Origin: Gemmataceae bacterium | GTDB taxonomy: Bacteria > Planctomycetota > Planctomycetia > Gemmatales > Gemmataceae | Length of the DNA: 64,000 nt | Assembly (NCBI GenBank): GCA_009692005.1 | Contig: SHZZ01000005.1 | Coordinates: 62,001-126,000, forward strand | Reading direction: 5' to 3' | Shown here: positions 35,904-43,632 of the stretch, one piece after another | Position numbering within the stretch: the stretch's first letter is position 1 | Layout: every line of letters starts with the position of its first letter | Position numbers and translations under genes: made by a program | The notes under the pieces: generated by a model | Told to the model about the DNA's origin: nothing | Database searches by the model: none | The model's input: only the letters and a program-made list of their open reading frames with translations

Positions 35904-37642
35904 GGCTGGCTTCCCCCCTTGGGTTTTTCCTTGCTCTTGGCCTTCAGTTCCTTCACCCGTTGCAGGGATTTCGCTTGGTTGGCTTTGGCATCATCCTGGC
36001 AGCCATCGCAGCAAACAAAAACCGGCTGACTTTCCAGCATTAACTTGATGGGCACGCCCATGGAACCCAGGCGAGATTTTTCCTGAATGACGCACAAACC
36101 CTGCTCCTTGGCCAGGGCGCGATCGGCAGGGGAAAGTTTGGCCAGGTTGGCAGCAATGGTTGCTTCTTCGTCGCTTGGCGTTGTGGGCCGAACATTGGCC
36201 GCGGGCTTGCCCCCGCTGCCCCCAAAGTAAATGGAACCCAAGGCCGGGTTCAACCGAGTTTCCGCATCGACCAGGAACGCCCCCTGCGTCACCAATTCCT
36301 CCCCTTCCTTCAACCCGGAATAAACGGGAAAGGCGAATTGGCCGTCGGGGAGTTTCATGCGCGGGCCGAGTTCCACCGCCACCCCCAGGAATACCCCGGG
36401 CGATTCCTGTTTGTAGACGACTTTTCGCGAGCCAGTGTCGATGACGCAGTCTTCGGGTATGGCCAGAAATTTTTCCCCGCGCGATTGCAAGGGAAAGAGC
36501 GGCTTGGCATCGGGCTTTTTCAGCCCGGCCAGATCCTTGGCGTCCATTTCCAATTGCACCTGCATGGTCATGCCCGGGCGCAACTGGTTGCCTGGGTTGT
36601 CCATTTCAAAGCGAACCGAGAGAGTCCGGCTTTCCTGATCGACATGAGGATAGATAAAGGAAAGAACGCCCTGGAATTTTTCCCCCGGCCAGGCGCGAGT
36701 GGTGGCCGTCACTTTCCATCGCCCGGAGTTCCCCAGGCTCATGCTTTCTTTGCCGTTCTTGTGGCCAGCGGGCGTGAAAAAACCGAGCTCATCCTCGTAA
36801 AGTTGGGCCAGAATCCACACTTTTTCCAGGTTGGCCACATCATATAGGGGCGCGCCTTCCTCCAAGTATTGCCCCTCTTTGGCAAACTTGCGGATCACAT
36901 GCCCGGTGATCGGGGAGCGAATGGCAATACGATGAGTGGGCATGCCGCCACGCAGGATTTTTTCGATTTCCTCCGGGGCGATGCCCCAAAGCTCCAGCCT
37001 TTCCCTGGCGTTCTTTTCCAAGAAAGGATTGCCATTCTTTTTCGCGTCCAAGAGATTCTGGGCGGTCACGGCCATGTCGGGGCTGTAAAGCACTGCCAGC
37101 TCATCTCCCTGATGAACCATTTGCCCGGTTTGATTGACCAGCAGTTTTTCAATCCGGCCTTTTACCCGAGCGGCCACTTGCTTCAACTCTCGTTCATCGA
37201 ACTCCACGGTACCCACGGTTTGGATGGACTTAACCAAGGGGACATAAGACACCGCGCGGGTGCGCACCCCCGCCAGCACCATGCGGTAAGGGGTCAGTTG
37301 CACGCGGCTAACCGCACCCGGGGGCAGGGCCTCCCCCTTGCCAGCCCCTTGCTTCCTTTTGCTCAGCCCCATGAAGCAAATCGGGCACTTGTCGGTTTTT
37401 TTCGATGACACCACGGTCGGGTGCATGGGGCAGAAGTATTCAAAGCCATCGCCCGCGGTTTCCCCGGCTTGGCTTTTCCATCCCCATTTTTCCTTCAACG
37501 ACAGGAGCGTTTCCCACTTGGCCAAGGCCAGGCCAATAATGCCCAGCAGGAAGACAAATCTTAAGCGGGCCAACGGCGTCAGCACCAGCAAACGGAACAA
37601 GCCAATCCGAGCAGAAGGTATTTCCCCTTTAGAATTACTCAT
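35900..37642 (-). CDS. CusB-like RND periplasmic adaptor with terminal metal-binding domains
   Basis: Membrane-fusion protein of 580 residues linking the permease to the outer-membrane channel. A membrane anchor lies near residues 15-45. Residues ~67-95 form a heavy-metal-binding domain: EYFCPMHPTVVSSKK with KCPICFMGL. The lipoyl/barrel adaptor core follows (ELKQVAARVKGRIEKLLVNQ, VPLVKSIQTVGTVEFDE, GHVIRKFAKEGQYLEEG). The last ~70 residues add another cysteine-bearing segment, VFVCCDGCQDDAKANQ, resembling a YHS-type metal domain. Start is ATG 37642; a TTG at 37654 adds four residues. Its stop overlaps the permease start (ATGA type), so the two are coupled. Confidence 0.88.
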   Translation of the reverse strand: MSNSKGEIPSARIGLFRLLVLTPLARLRFVFLLGIIGLALAKWETLLSLKEKWGWKSQAGETAGDGFEYFCPMHPTVVSSKKTDKCPICFMGLSKRKQGAGKGEALPPGAVSRVQLTPYRMVLAGVRTRAVSYVPLVKSIQTVGTVEFDERELKQVAARVKGRIEKLLVNQTGQMVHQGDELAVLYSPDMAVTAQNLLDAKKNGNPFLEKNARERLELWGIAPEEIEKILRGGMPTHRIAIRSPITGHVIRKFAKEGQYLEEGAPLYDVANLEKVWILAQLYEDELGFFTPAGHKNGKESMSLGNSGRWKVTATTRAWPGEKFQGVLSFIYPHVDQESRTLSVRFEMDNPGNQLRPGMTMQVQLEMDAKDLAGLKKPDAKPLFPLQSRGEKFLAIPEDCVIDTGSRKVVYKQESPGVFLGVAVELGPRMKLPDGQFAFPVYSGLKEGEELVTQGAFLVDAETRLNPALGSIYFGGSGGKPAANVRPTTPSDEEATIAANLAKLSPADRALAKEQGLCVIQEKSRLGSMGVPIKLMLESQPVFVCCDGCQDDAKANQAKSLQRVKELKAKSKEKPKGGSQP

Positions 37643-37729
37643 GGCATCCCCCAAAATATTGGAAAACAGTTGCAGAAATAATTAACAGAGCTTTAAAGAA
37701 AGCGTCAGGCGAGGTTTTTAAAGGAGGGA

Positions 37730-38194
37730 TTAAATGGTGAAACGACAAAGAAGGACTGGCAAATCAACTTTGGCTCCGAGGTCAGGAGCAAAAGCAAACG
37801 GCCTTGAATGGCCGGATACTTTTTCTTCCAGGGAAGCGAAACTATACGGGGCGGAAGATGCCTGGACCCCCTTGGAAGCCTTGGTTCCCGGTTCAATCGG
37901 CAGGGGGCAATTACCGGGGGCAGGCCCGGGCTGGTACCAGCATTGGCAACTTAGTCCGCGAAGCTGATCTTCTGGCGAGGAATTGCGGATTTCATCCTCA
38001 ACGGCGCAAGCGCAACCGTCCACAGTTTCGCAAGATCCGCAACAACCTGAGGCGCCGGAAACTTGAACGCTATTCGAGGTGCATGGGCATGGGCATGGGC
38101 AGGCAAAAACCGGGATGGCCAGGTTTCCAAGCATGCTGAGGCAGGCCAGTAATACCACGATCCACTTGGACCGTTTGCGAGAAAATAACTTCAT
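37730..38194 (-). CDS. Small Cys-rich secreted protein at the head of the metal-export operon
   Basis: A 154-residue protein I do not recognise. A basic start (MKLFSRKRSK), a hydrophobic segment and AIPVFACPCPCPC suggest a signal peptide with cleavage near residue 30. The mature part has 13 cysteines: the alternating CPCPCPC (32, 34, 36, 38), CCGSC (51, 52, 55), CAC (61, 63), CQC (83, 85), 96 and 150. This resembles soft-metal-binding sequences rather than an enzyme. It ends 87 bases before the CusB-like gene on the same strand, which suggests a periplasmic metal sponge or chaperone. The start is ATG 38194; an in-frame TTG at 38230 lies in the likely promoter. Function is inference from composition and context. 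Confidence 0.6.
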   Translation of the reverse strand: MKLFSRKRSKWIVVLLACLSMLGNLAIPVFACPCPCPCTSNSVQVSGASGCCGSCETVDGCACAVEDEIRNSSPEDQLRGLSCQCWYQPGPAPGNCPLPIEPGTKASKGVQASSAPYSFASLEEKVSGHSRPFAFAPDLGAKVDLPVLLCRFTI

Positions 38195-38200
38195 AATCAA

Positions 38201-38230
38201 ATGGTAGGTGTTAAACCCTCCCCTGGTCAA
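38201..38230 (-). promoter_or_regulatory. Possible promoter of the metal-export operon
   Basis: TTGACC (38230-38225) and TACCAT (38206-38201) on the minus strand, 18 bases apart. The -10 is only six bases before ATG 38194, which would make the transcript nearly leaderless. Visual match only. Confidence 0.25.
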
Positions 38231-39002
38231 GCCAGAAAGGGAAAGGATTTCAAGAAAGCCCTGGAAAAAACCTCAAAACCGTCGCAATTAGAACATTGCA
38301 AATCAGCTTCTGGCGCCATTTTAAGCGGGCGGCTTGGGGGCAGGCGTTAGCTGACTATATTTTTACCTGTTTGGGAATCTTAATAATCCCTATAAACGCA
38401 TGCCAACCACAACGGGTCAATCCCCTTGCCCGCTGGCCATCAATCCATCCATTCCAGGTTTTCGTATAATCCCCTCGGCGAATGGATGGGAAAAAGTGAG
38501 GAGGCTGGGTTTGATTTTTTCGGCAATTTTTGTTTTTCCAACACATTGGAACCAAGTCTGCTCAGCTTGGGTAATTATTGGATGCTTTGCCATTGTCTTG
38601 TCGCCCATTATTCCCGCGGATAATTTTTTCGTCCTGGCCGAAATCGAGGGATTCCCGTCCTCCCCAATTTCGGAACCGGATGGAGAATCTTGCGAAATGC
38701 CCTTGTCCAGGGCAAACCATGGCACATTCAAAAGCAGTTCCCATCGAATTCAGTTAAAGCTTTCGGGGTTTATTTTTACTCAAGCGAAATCCTCACCCAA
38801 AGGTTCACCCCTCTCTTCTCAAGCTGCAAGCATTTTCACTTTCCCAATGCGCTGTTAATAACACTTTGAAGCGTAAAGGTTTTCAATCCAGGCCTGGGAA
38901 AAGGGTTCCAATGGCGTGGATTAAATGCGCCAAGCCAAACATTTTTCTTAAAGATTCACTTTGAAATATCCCTGGGGCAGAGCATTGGAAGGCAGCCAAT
39001 CC
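38231..39002 (+). other. Long intergenic region without a convincing gene
   Basis: About 770 bases, with the divergent Cys-rich gene to the left and the SulP fusion to the right, so both promoters should lie here. Two overlapping frames on opposite strands (38400-38858 plus, 38417-38731 minus) were considered. Neither shows a known motif or good ribosome-binding site; the plus one has a hydrophobic stretch around its residues 35-75 and could be a small membrane or secreted protein. I see no RNA gene or tandem repeat. Confidence 0.4.
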
Positions 39003-41321
39003 ATGAATGGAAATCCGAGAAAACTTGCCGCGATCGCCAAGGACCTAAGCGCTGGCACGGCGGTTTTTCTGGTGGCATTGCCACTTTGCCTTGGGATTGC
39101 CCTGGCTTCGGATGCCCCGCCCATTGCAGGGATTTTTACCGGAATTGTGGGGGGAATCCTGGTCGGCCTGTTCAGCGGATCCCATACCAGTGTCAGCGGC
39201 CCCACCGCAGGCCTTACCGCCGTTGTTGCTTTACAGATTAAGGAACTCGGAAGTTTCGAAGGGTTTTTACTGGCCTTGGCGTTTGCTGGAATACTTCAGA
39301 TCGTCCTTGGGCTTTTGCGCTCTGGAATCCTGGGCTACTTCTTCCCCTCAACCGTAATCAAAGGCTTGCTGGCAGCCATTGGCATAATTCTGATCCTCAA
39401 GCAACTTCCCCATGTACTCGGGCACGATTTCGACCCAGAAGGTGAGATGTCGTTTTTTCAACCGGACAAAGAAAACACCTTTTCGGAAATTGTTGCCATG
39501 GTATTCCACCATCATTCCGGGGCGGCAATGATAGGCTTGGCCTCGGTTTTCCTGCTGATTGTTTGGGACAAATGGAGCCTGCTCAAGAATTCAGCAATTC
39601 CAGTGCCACTGGTTGTCGTGGTATTAGGAATTGCAGCCAAGGTTATCATGGATTGGTTCGGAGGCTCCCTGGCGGTAAGCGGCAGCCACCTTGTGAAGGT
39701 GCCCGTGGTGGAAGGCCCAGGGGAATTTACCAAGCTTTTTATGCTTCCTGATTTTTCTCTGTGGAAAAACCCAGCGATTTACTCTGCCGGTTTAATTCTG
39801 GCCTTGGTGGCTTCACTTGAGACTTTGTTGAATTTGAAGGCTGTGGACAAGTTGGATTCCCAGCAACGCACTTCCCCGCCGGACCGCGAACTCTTGGTCC
39901 AAGGCGCGGGGAACTTTCTTCTGGGGTTAATCGGAGGAATTCCCATGACCTCCGTCATTGTACGCAGTTCGGTCAATATCAACGCCGGGGCACAAACCAG
40001 GATTTCGACAATTTTCCACGGCGCTCTTCTGCTGGTATCCGTGGTTTTCTTTTCCGGTTTTCTCAACCAAATTCCACTTTCCTGCCTGGCAGCGATTCTC
40101 CTGGTCACGGGTATCAAGCTGGCCAGTCCCAGCTTGGTCAAGCAAATGTGGAACGAGGGGCGATACCAGTTCATTCCCTTTTCCATAACCGTTGGCGCCA
40201 TCATTTTCACCGATCTCTTGACTGGAATCCTGATTGGGTTGGTAGCCAGCACCACCTTTATTCTGAGCAGCAATCTACGGTGGCCGCTAAATCGAGTGAT
40301 GGAAAAACACCTGGGTGGAGAGGTCTTGCATATTCAATTGGCCACCCAGGTCAGCTTTTTCAACAGGCCGGCATTGGACCGAACCTTGCGCGAGGTTCCC
40401 CGCGACGGGCATGTTCTTATCGACGCAAGCAACACCGACTACATCGATCCAGACATTCTCGACCTGATCCGGGAATTCAAGGAAGTGATCGCGCCAGCGC
40501 ATGGGGCGCAAGTCAGCCTGCGCGGTTTCCGCGAGAAATACCAATTGCAAGACGAGATTCAATTTGTCGATTATTCAACACGGGAATTGCAAGAAAAACT
40601 CACAGCGGCCCAGGTTTTACAAATCCTGCAAGAAGGCAATGCGCGTTTCCGCGCTGGAAAGAAGCTCACCCGGGACTTCGGCAGGCAACTCGATGCGGGA
40701 ACCCGCGGGCAGCACCCCCTGGCTGTCATTCTGAGTTGCATCGATTCACGATCACCTGCGGAATTGATTTTTGATCTCGGACTGGGTGACATCTTCAGCG
40801 TCCGCATCGCCGGAAATGTGGTTAGCAATAATATTCTTGCCAGCATGGAGTATAGCTGCGCAGTGGCGGGCGCCAAGCTAATCCTGGTGGTAGGGCATTC
40901 GAAATGCGGGGCAGTCACCGCGGCGGCCGACCTGGCATGCTCCGGCCTCAATCCGGAAATTGCAACCGGCTGCCAACACATGGGCCATATTGTCACCCAG
41001 ATTCAGACAGTAATCGATGAGCCAACCCGGGAACAGCTCGCCTCCTCCCTTGGGGATGACAAGTCAGCCCTTGTGGACGAAATTGCCCGGAGGAATGTCT
41101 TACGCATTGGCATGCAAATTGTCATCCAGAGTAAAACAATTCAGCGGCTGATTCGCGAAGGCCAGATTTCCCTGGCCACCGCCTTTTACAATATCACCAC
41201 AGGGGAAATGGAAATTTTGTCCGGGCCAATGGAACTGGCCGACCTGGAACCCCTGTTGGAGTCACAAACACATTCACTTGAAAAACCCATGGCTGACGCG
41301 GGGGATTCAATGCACCTGTGA
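39003..41321 (+). CDS. SulP-family anion transporter fused to beta-carbonic anhydrase
   Basis: A 772-residue inner-membrane protein. Residues ~15-425 are the SulP transporter: ALPLCLGIALASDAPPIAGIFTG, the SGSHTSVSGPTAGLTA motif, and NFLLGLIGGIPMTSVIVRSS. A short STAS-like part follows (~430-525). Residues ~535-740 are a beta-class carbonic anhydrase with AVILSCIDSRSPAELIF (Cys579, Asp581, Arg583) and VVGHSKCGAV (His632, Cys635), the complete zinc set. It likely takes up bicarbonate (BicA-like) and equilibrates it with CO2 at the membrane. ATG 39003 is preferred to TTG 38961. It stands alone; its neighbour downstream is convergent. Confidence 0.93.
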   Translation: MNGNPRKLAAIAKDLSAGTAVFLVALPLCLGIALASDAPPIAGIFTGIVGGILVGLFSGSHTSVSGPTAGLTAVVALQIKELGSFEGFLLALAFAGILQIVLGLLRSGILGYFFPSTVIKGLLAAIGIILILKQLPHVLGHDFDPEGEMSFFQPDKENTFSEIVAMVFHHHSGAAMIGLASVFLLIVWDKWSLLKNSAIPVPLVVVVLGIAAKVIMDWFGGSLAVSGSHLVKVPVVEGPGEFTKLFMLPDFSLWKNPAIYSAGLILALVASLETLLNLKAVDKLDSQQRTSPPDRELLVQGAGNFLLGLIGGIPMTSVIVRSSVNINAGAQTRISTIFHGALLLVSVVFFSGFLNQIPLSCLAAILLVTGIKLASPSLVKQMWNEGRYQFIPFSITVGAIIFTDLLTGILIGLVASTTFILSSNLRWPLNRVMEKHLGGEVLHIQLATQVSFFNRPALDRTLREVPRDGHVLIDASNTDYIDPDILDLIREFKEVIAPAHGAQVSLRGFREKYQLQDEIQFVDYSTRELQEKLTAAQVLQILQEGNARFRAGKKLTRDFGRQLDAGTRGQHPLAVILSCIDSRSPAELIFDLGLGDIFSVRIAGNVVSNNILASMEYSCAVAGAKLILVVGHSKCGAVTAAADLACSGLNPEIATGCQHMGHIVTQIQTVIDEPTREQLASSLGDDKSALVDEIARRNVLRIGMQIVIQSKTIQRLIREGQISLATAFYNITTGEMEILSGPMELADLEPLLESQTHSLEKPMADAGDSMHL

Positions 41322-41334
41322 ACGATTTGAACAA

Positions 41335-42165
41335 TCAGTTGGGGAAGGACTTGGGATCGATTTTCTTGATGGCCTCGAAGGCGGCATCGACCACGACGGG
41401 AGCATTGTCTTGCAAAAGTTCCTGCAGTCTTTTCAGCGCCGGTTTGGCCAGCGGGCCCAGCCGACCCAGATACCGCGCCGCCAGGGCCCGGATTTCCTGG
41501 TCGCTATCCCGCGATGCCTCGATCAATGGCGCCACGCCATCTTTACCCTGCTTAAACAGAAATTCCAAAGCCGCGTCAAAGAGAGATTTATTAAGCGGAT
41601 TCTTGTCCCAAGCGCAAATTGACGCCAGCGCCTGAAAAGCAGCCGGAAAAACCTTTTTATCCATCGACCGATAGAGCAGGATCAATTGCGGAATGGCCGG
41701 GTAGCCCTTGGGGCCAGTCTCGCCGAGGGCAATAACCGCTAGCAACACGGCTTCCTGATCGATATGGCTTGTGAAAAAAATCAGGGTGGGCAGGGCCGGC
41801 AAAGCATCTGTGCCCATCCGGGAAAATGCTCTAAGGGCCAGATGGCGGGAAGCGCGCGGGCCATCGCGAGCAATTTTTTCCAACGAGGCGGCCCCCTCTT
41901 TCCCTTTCCCTGAAAGTATTTTGACAGCCTCCTGGCGAAGTTCCGCTTCGGGGCCCAGAGCAGCTTTTTCCACCAGGGCTCTCCCCTGGGGCCAGAGCTT
42001 ACCCAAGGCAAACAGGGCTTCCAGGCGGCGGTCCATCTCCTTGGCCAAATTCAATTCTGCCGTCCAATATTCAATCGGCTTGCCTTGAAAAAGTGGGGGA
42101 CCAGCCCCGGACGCATCCTGGCCGGTCATCTGGCAGGCAAACAAGACCAAGATTGTGCAATTCAT
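41335..42165 (-). CDS. HEAT-repeat protein in the cytochrome-DUF1501 operon
   Basis: A 276-residue protein of helical repeats, probably exported: the short N-terminus MNCTILVLFACQMTGQ looks like a signal, possibly lipoprotein-type around Cys11. HEAT hairpins are read in LEALFALGKLWPQGRALVEKA, RQEAVKILSGKGKEGAASLEKIA, RHLALRAFSRMGTDALPALP, and EIRALAARYLGRLGPLAKPALKRLQELL. No active site is seen. It follows the DUF1501 gene by 13 bases and is the last gene of that operon; the same trio occurs widely in planctomycetes. It is convergent with the SulP fusion gene, with 13 bases between stops. Confidence 0.75.
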   Translation of the reverse strand: MNCTILVLFACQMTGQDASGAGPPLFQGKPIEYWTAELNLAKEMDRRLEALFALGKLWPQGRALVEKAALGPEAELRQEAVKILSGKGKEGAASLEKIARDGPRASRHLALRAFSRMGTDALPALPTLIFFTSHIDQEAVLLAVIALGETGPKGYPAIPQLILLYRSMDKKVFPAAFQALASICAWDKNPLNKSLFDAALEFLFKQGKDGVAPLIEASRDSDQEIRALAARYLGRLGPLAKPALKRLQELLQDNAPVVVDAAFEAIKKIDPKSFPN

Positions 42166-42178
42166 CCTTGGCCCACGG

Positions 42179-43630
42179 TTAAACGGATTTCTCGAACAGT
42201 TTTTTCACTGCCTGGCCCTTGCCATCCTCGGTGGCGTAGAACGGCCTCTTCTCCACTTCGACAGCGGTTTTTGGCGAAATCCCCATGGCCGTGAAGATGG
42301 TCGCGTGCAGGTCGGGAATAGACACCGGATCCTTGGTTACCAATAAAGGCCTTTCCTCGGCAGTGGCGCCCAGGACAAAGCCCTTGCGAATTCCCCCGCC
42401 AAACATCAAGGCGGAGCAACCGCCGGTAAAATGCCGATGCAGCCCGTACTGTTTCAATTCCCCCATGACATCGGCCTTGGCCCGCGATTGATCCTTGGCC
42501 GCGCTGCCCGGCACGCCCTCGATCATCATGTCACGGCTAAACTCGGTAGCCACCACCACCAGGGTCCGTTCGAGCAGGCCGCGTTTTTCCAAATCGAGGA
42601 TCAATTGCGCGATTGGCCGGTCGATTTGCTGTTTCATCTGTGCCAGGGTGGTGTGGCCGTTTTCATGCGTGTCCCAATGGAGAAAGGGAACATACTCGGT
42701 GGTGACTTCGACGAAGCGTGCGCCGGCCTCCACCAATTTTCGCGATAGCAAGCACCCCTGGCCAAAGCGCCCAGTGTCGTAGATTTTGCGGAGGCTCTCC
42801 GGTTCGTTGCTCAAATCAAAGGCGGCTTTTTCCTTGGAGTGTAGCAGGCGATGGGCGTTTTCCAGCGAACGAATGATGGAATCACGGTGAAAATCGCTGG
42901 TCTTCTCCCCCACGGGAGAGCGTTGCACAAGTTCGCGCCAATGTTTCATGCGGGATTCAAAGCGCTGAGGGGTCATGCCCTTTGGCGGCTGCAAAGATTG
43001 GGCGGCATCGGCGGGAAAAGGAATGTTGAAGGGGCCGAATTCTCCGCCGAAAAACCCGGCAGTCGTGAAAGCCTTGAGTTCCTCCGATTCGCCATGCCCT
43101 TCCAGCCTTTGGCCAATGTTAATAAAGGGAGGAATGGCCGGGTTGCCCGGACCAAGAATTCGGGACATCCAAGATCCAATGTGTGGGGCGGCGACCGTCT
43201 GCGGCGGGACATACCCGGTGTGCCAGTGATATTGATGCCTGGAGTGCAGAATGTTTCCCAGGTCGGGCATGAAGTGCGAGCGAATCAAAGAACCCCGGTC
43301 GAGCACTTTGGCAACATTTTCCAAACCCGAGGAAACCCTGACCCCATCCAGCGCCGTGGGGATGGAAGGGAAGGTGCAAAGGATCTTTCCGGCGGGAACG
43401 CCAATCTCAAAGGGGGTATAGCGCTTGGGGTCGAAGGTGTCGGGTGCGGCCATGCCCCCGGCCATCCACAGGAGGATGCATGCGTCAGCGGTGGCCTTGG
43501 GCTGGATCAGTTTTTCGGCGGCCCTGAGACGCGGTTCCGCCATGCCCAACGCCGCCACGCCCAGGCCTGCCATGGCGCCTAGAAACTCTCTTCGTTCCTG
43601 GTTTTCATTCTGCTTCATTTGTTTGTTCAT
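42179..43630 (-). CDS. DUF1501 exported protein (sulfatase-fold-related), copy 1
   Basis: DUF1501 family protein, 483 residues, related to the alkaline phosphatase/sulfatase fold. The N-terminus has a twin-arginine export signal (NQERREFLGAMAGLGVAALGMA), so it is probably folded before export. Conserved parts seen: ILLWMAGGMAAPDTFDPK, the GCLLSRKLVEAGARFVEV block and HWDTHENGHTTL, then LVVVATEFSRD and the late GGIRKGFVLGAT. Function is not established for the family. It starts two bases after the stop of the cytochrome-DUF1549/1553 gene, the usual pair in planctomycetes, and precedes a HEAT protein gene. Alternative ATG at 43618. Confidence 0.93.
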   Translation of the reverse strand: MNKQMKQNENQERREFLGAMAGLGVAALGMAEPRLRAAEKLIQPKATADACILLWMAGGMAAPDTFDPKRYTPFEIGVPAGKILCTFPSIPTALDGVRVSSGLENVAKVLDRGSLIRSHFMPDLGNILHSRHQYHWHTGYVPPQTVAAPHIGSWMSRILGPGNPAIPPFINIGQRLEGHGESEELKAFTTAGFFGGEFGPFNIPFPADAAQSLQPPKGMTPQRFESRMKHWRELVQRSPVGEKTSDFHRDSIIRSLENAHRLLHSKEKAAFDLSNEPESLRKIYDTGRFGQGCLLSRKLVEAGARFVEVTTEYVPFLHWDTHENGHTTLAQMKQQIDRPIAQLILDLEKRGLLERTLVVVATEFSRDMMIEGVPGSAAKDQSRAKADVMGELKQYGLHRHFTGGCSALMFGGGIRKGFVLGATAEERPLLVTKDPVSIPDLHATIFTAMGISPKTAVEVEKRPFYATEDGKGQAVKKLFEKSV

Positions 43631-43632
43631 GT

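Noticed and set aside
38400-38858. Plus-strand frame of 152 codons and minus-strand frame of 104 codons at the same place
   Set aside because: Neither has a ribosome-binding site, known motif or convincing composition; kept only as a note in the intergenic region.
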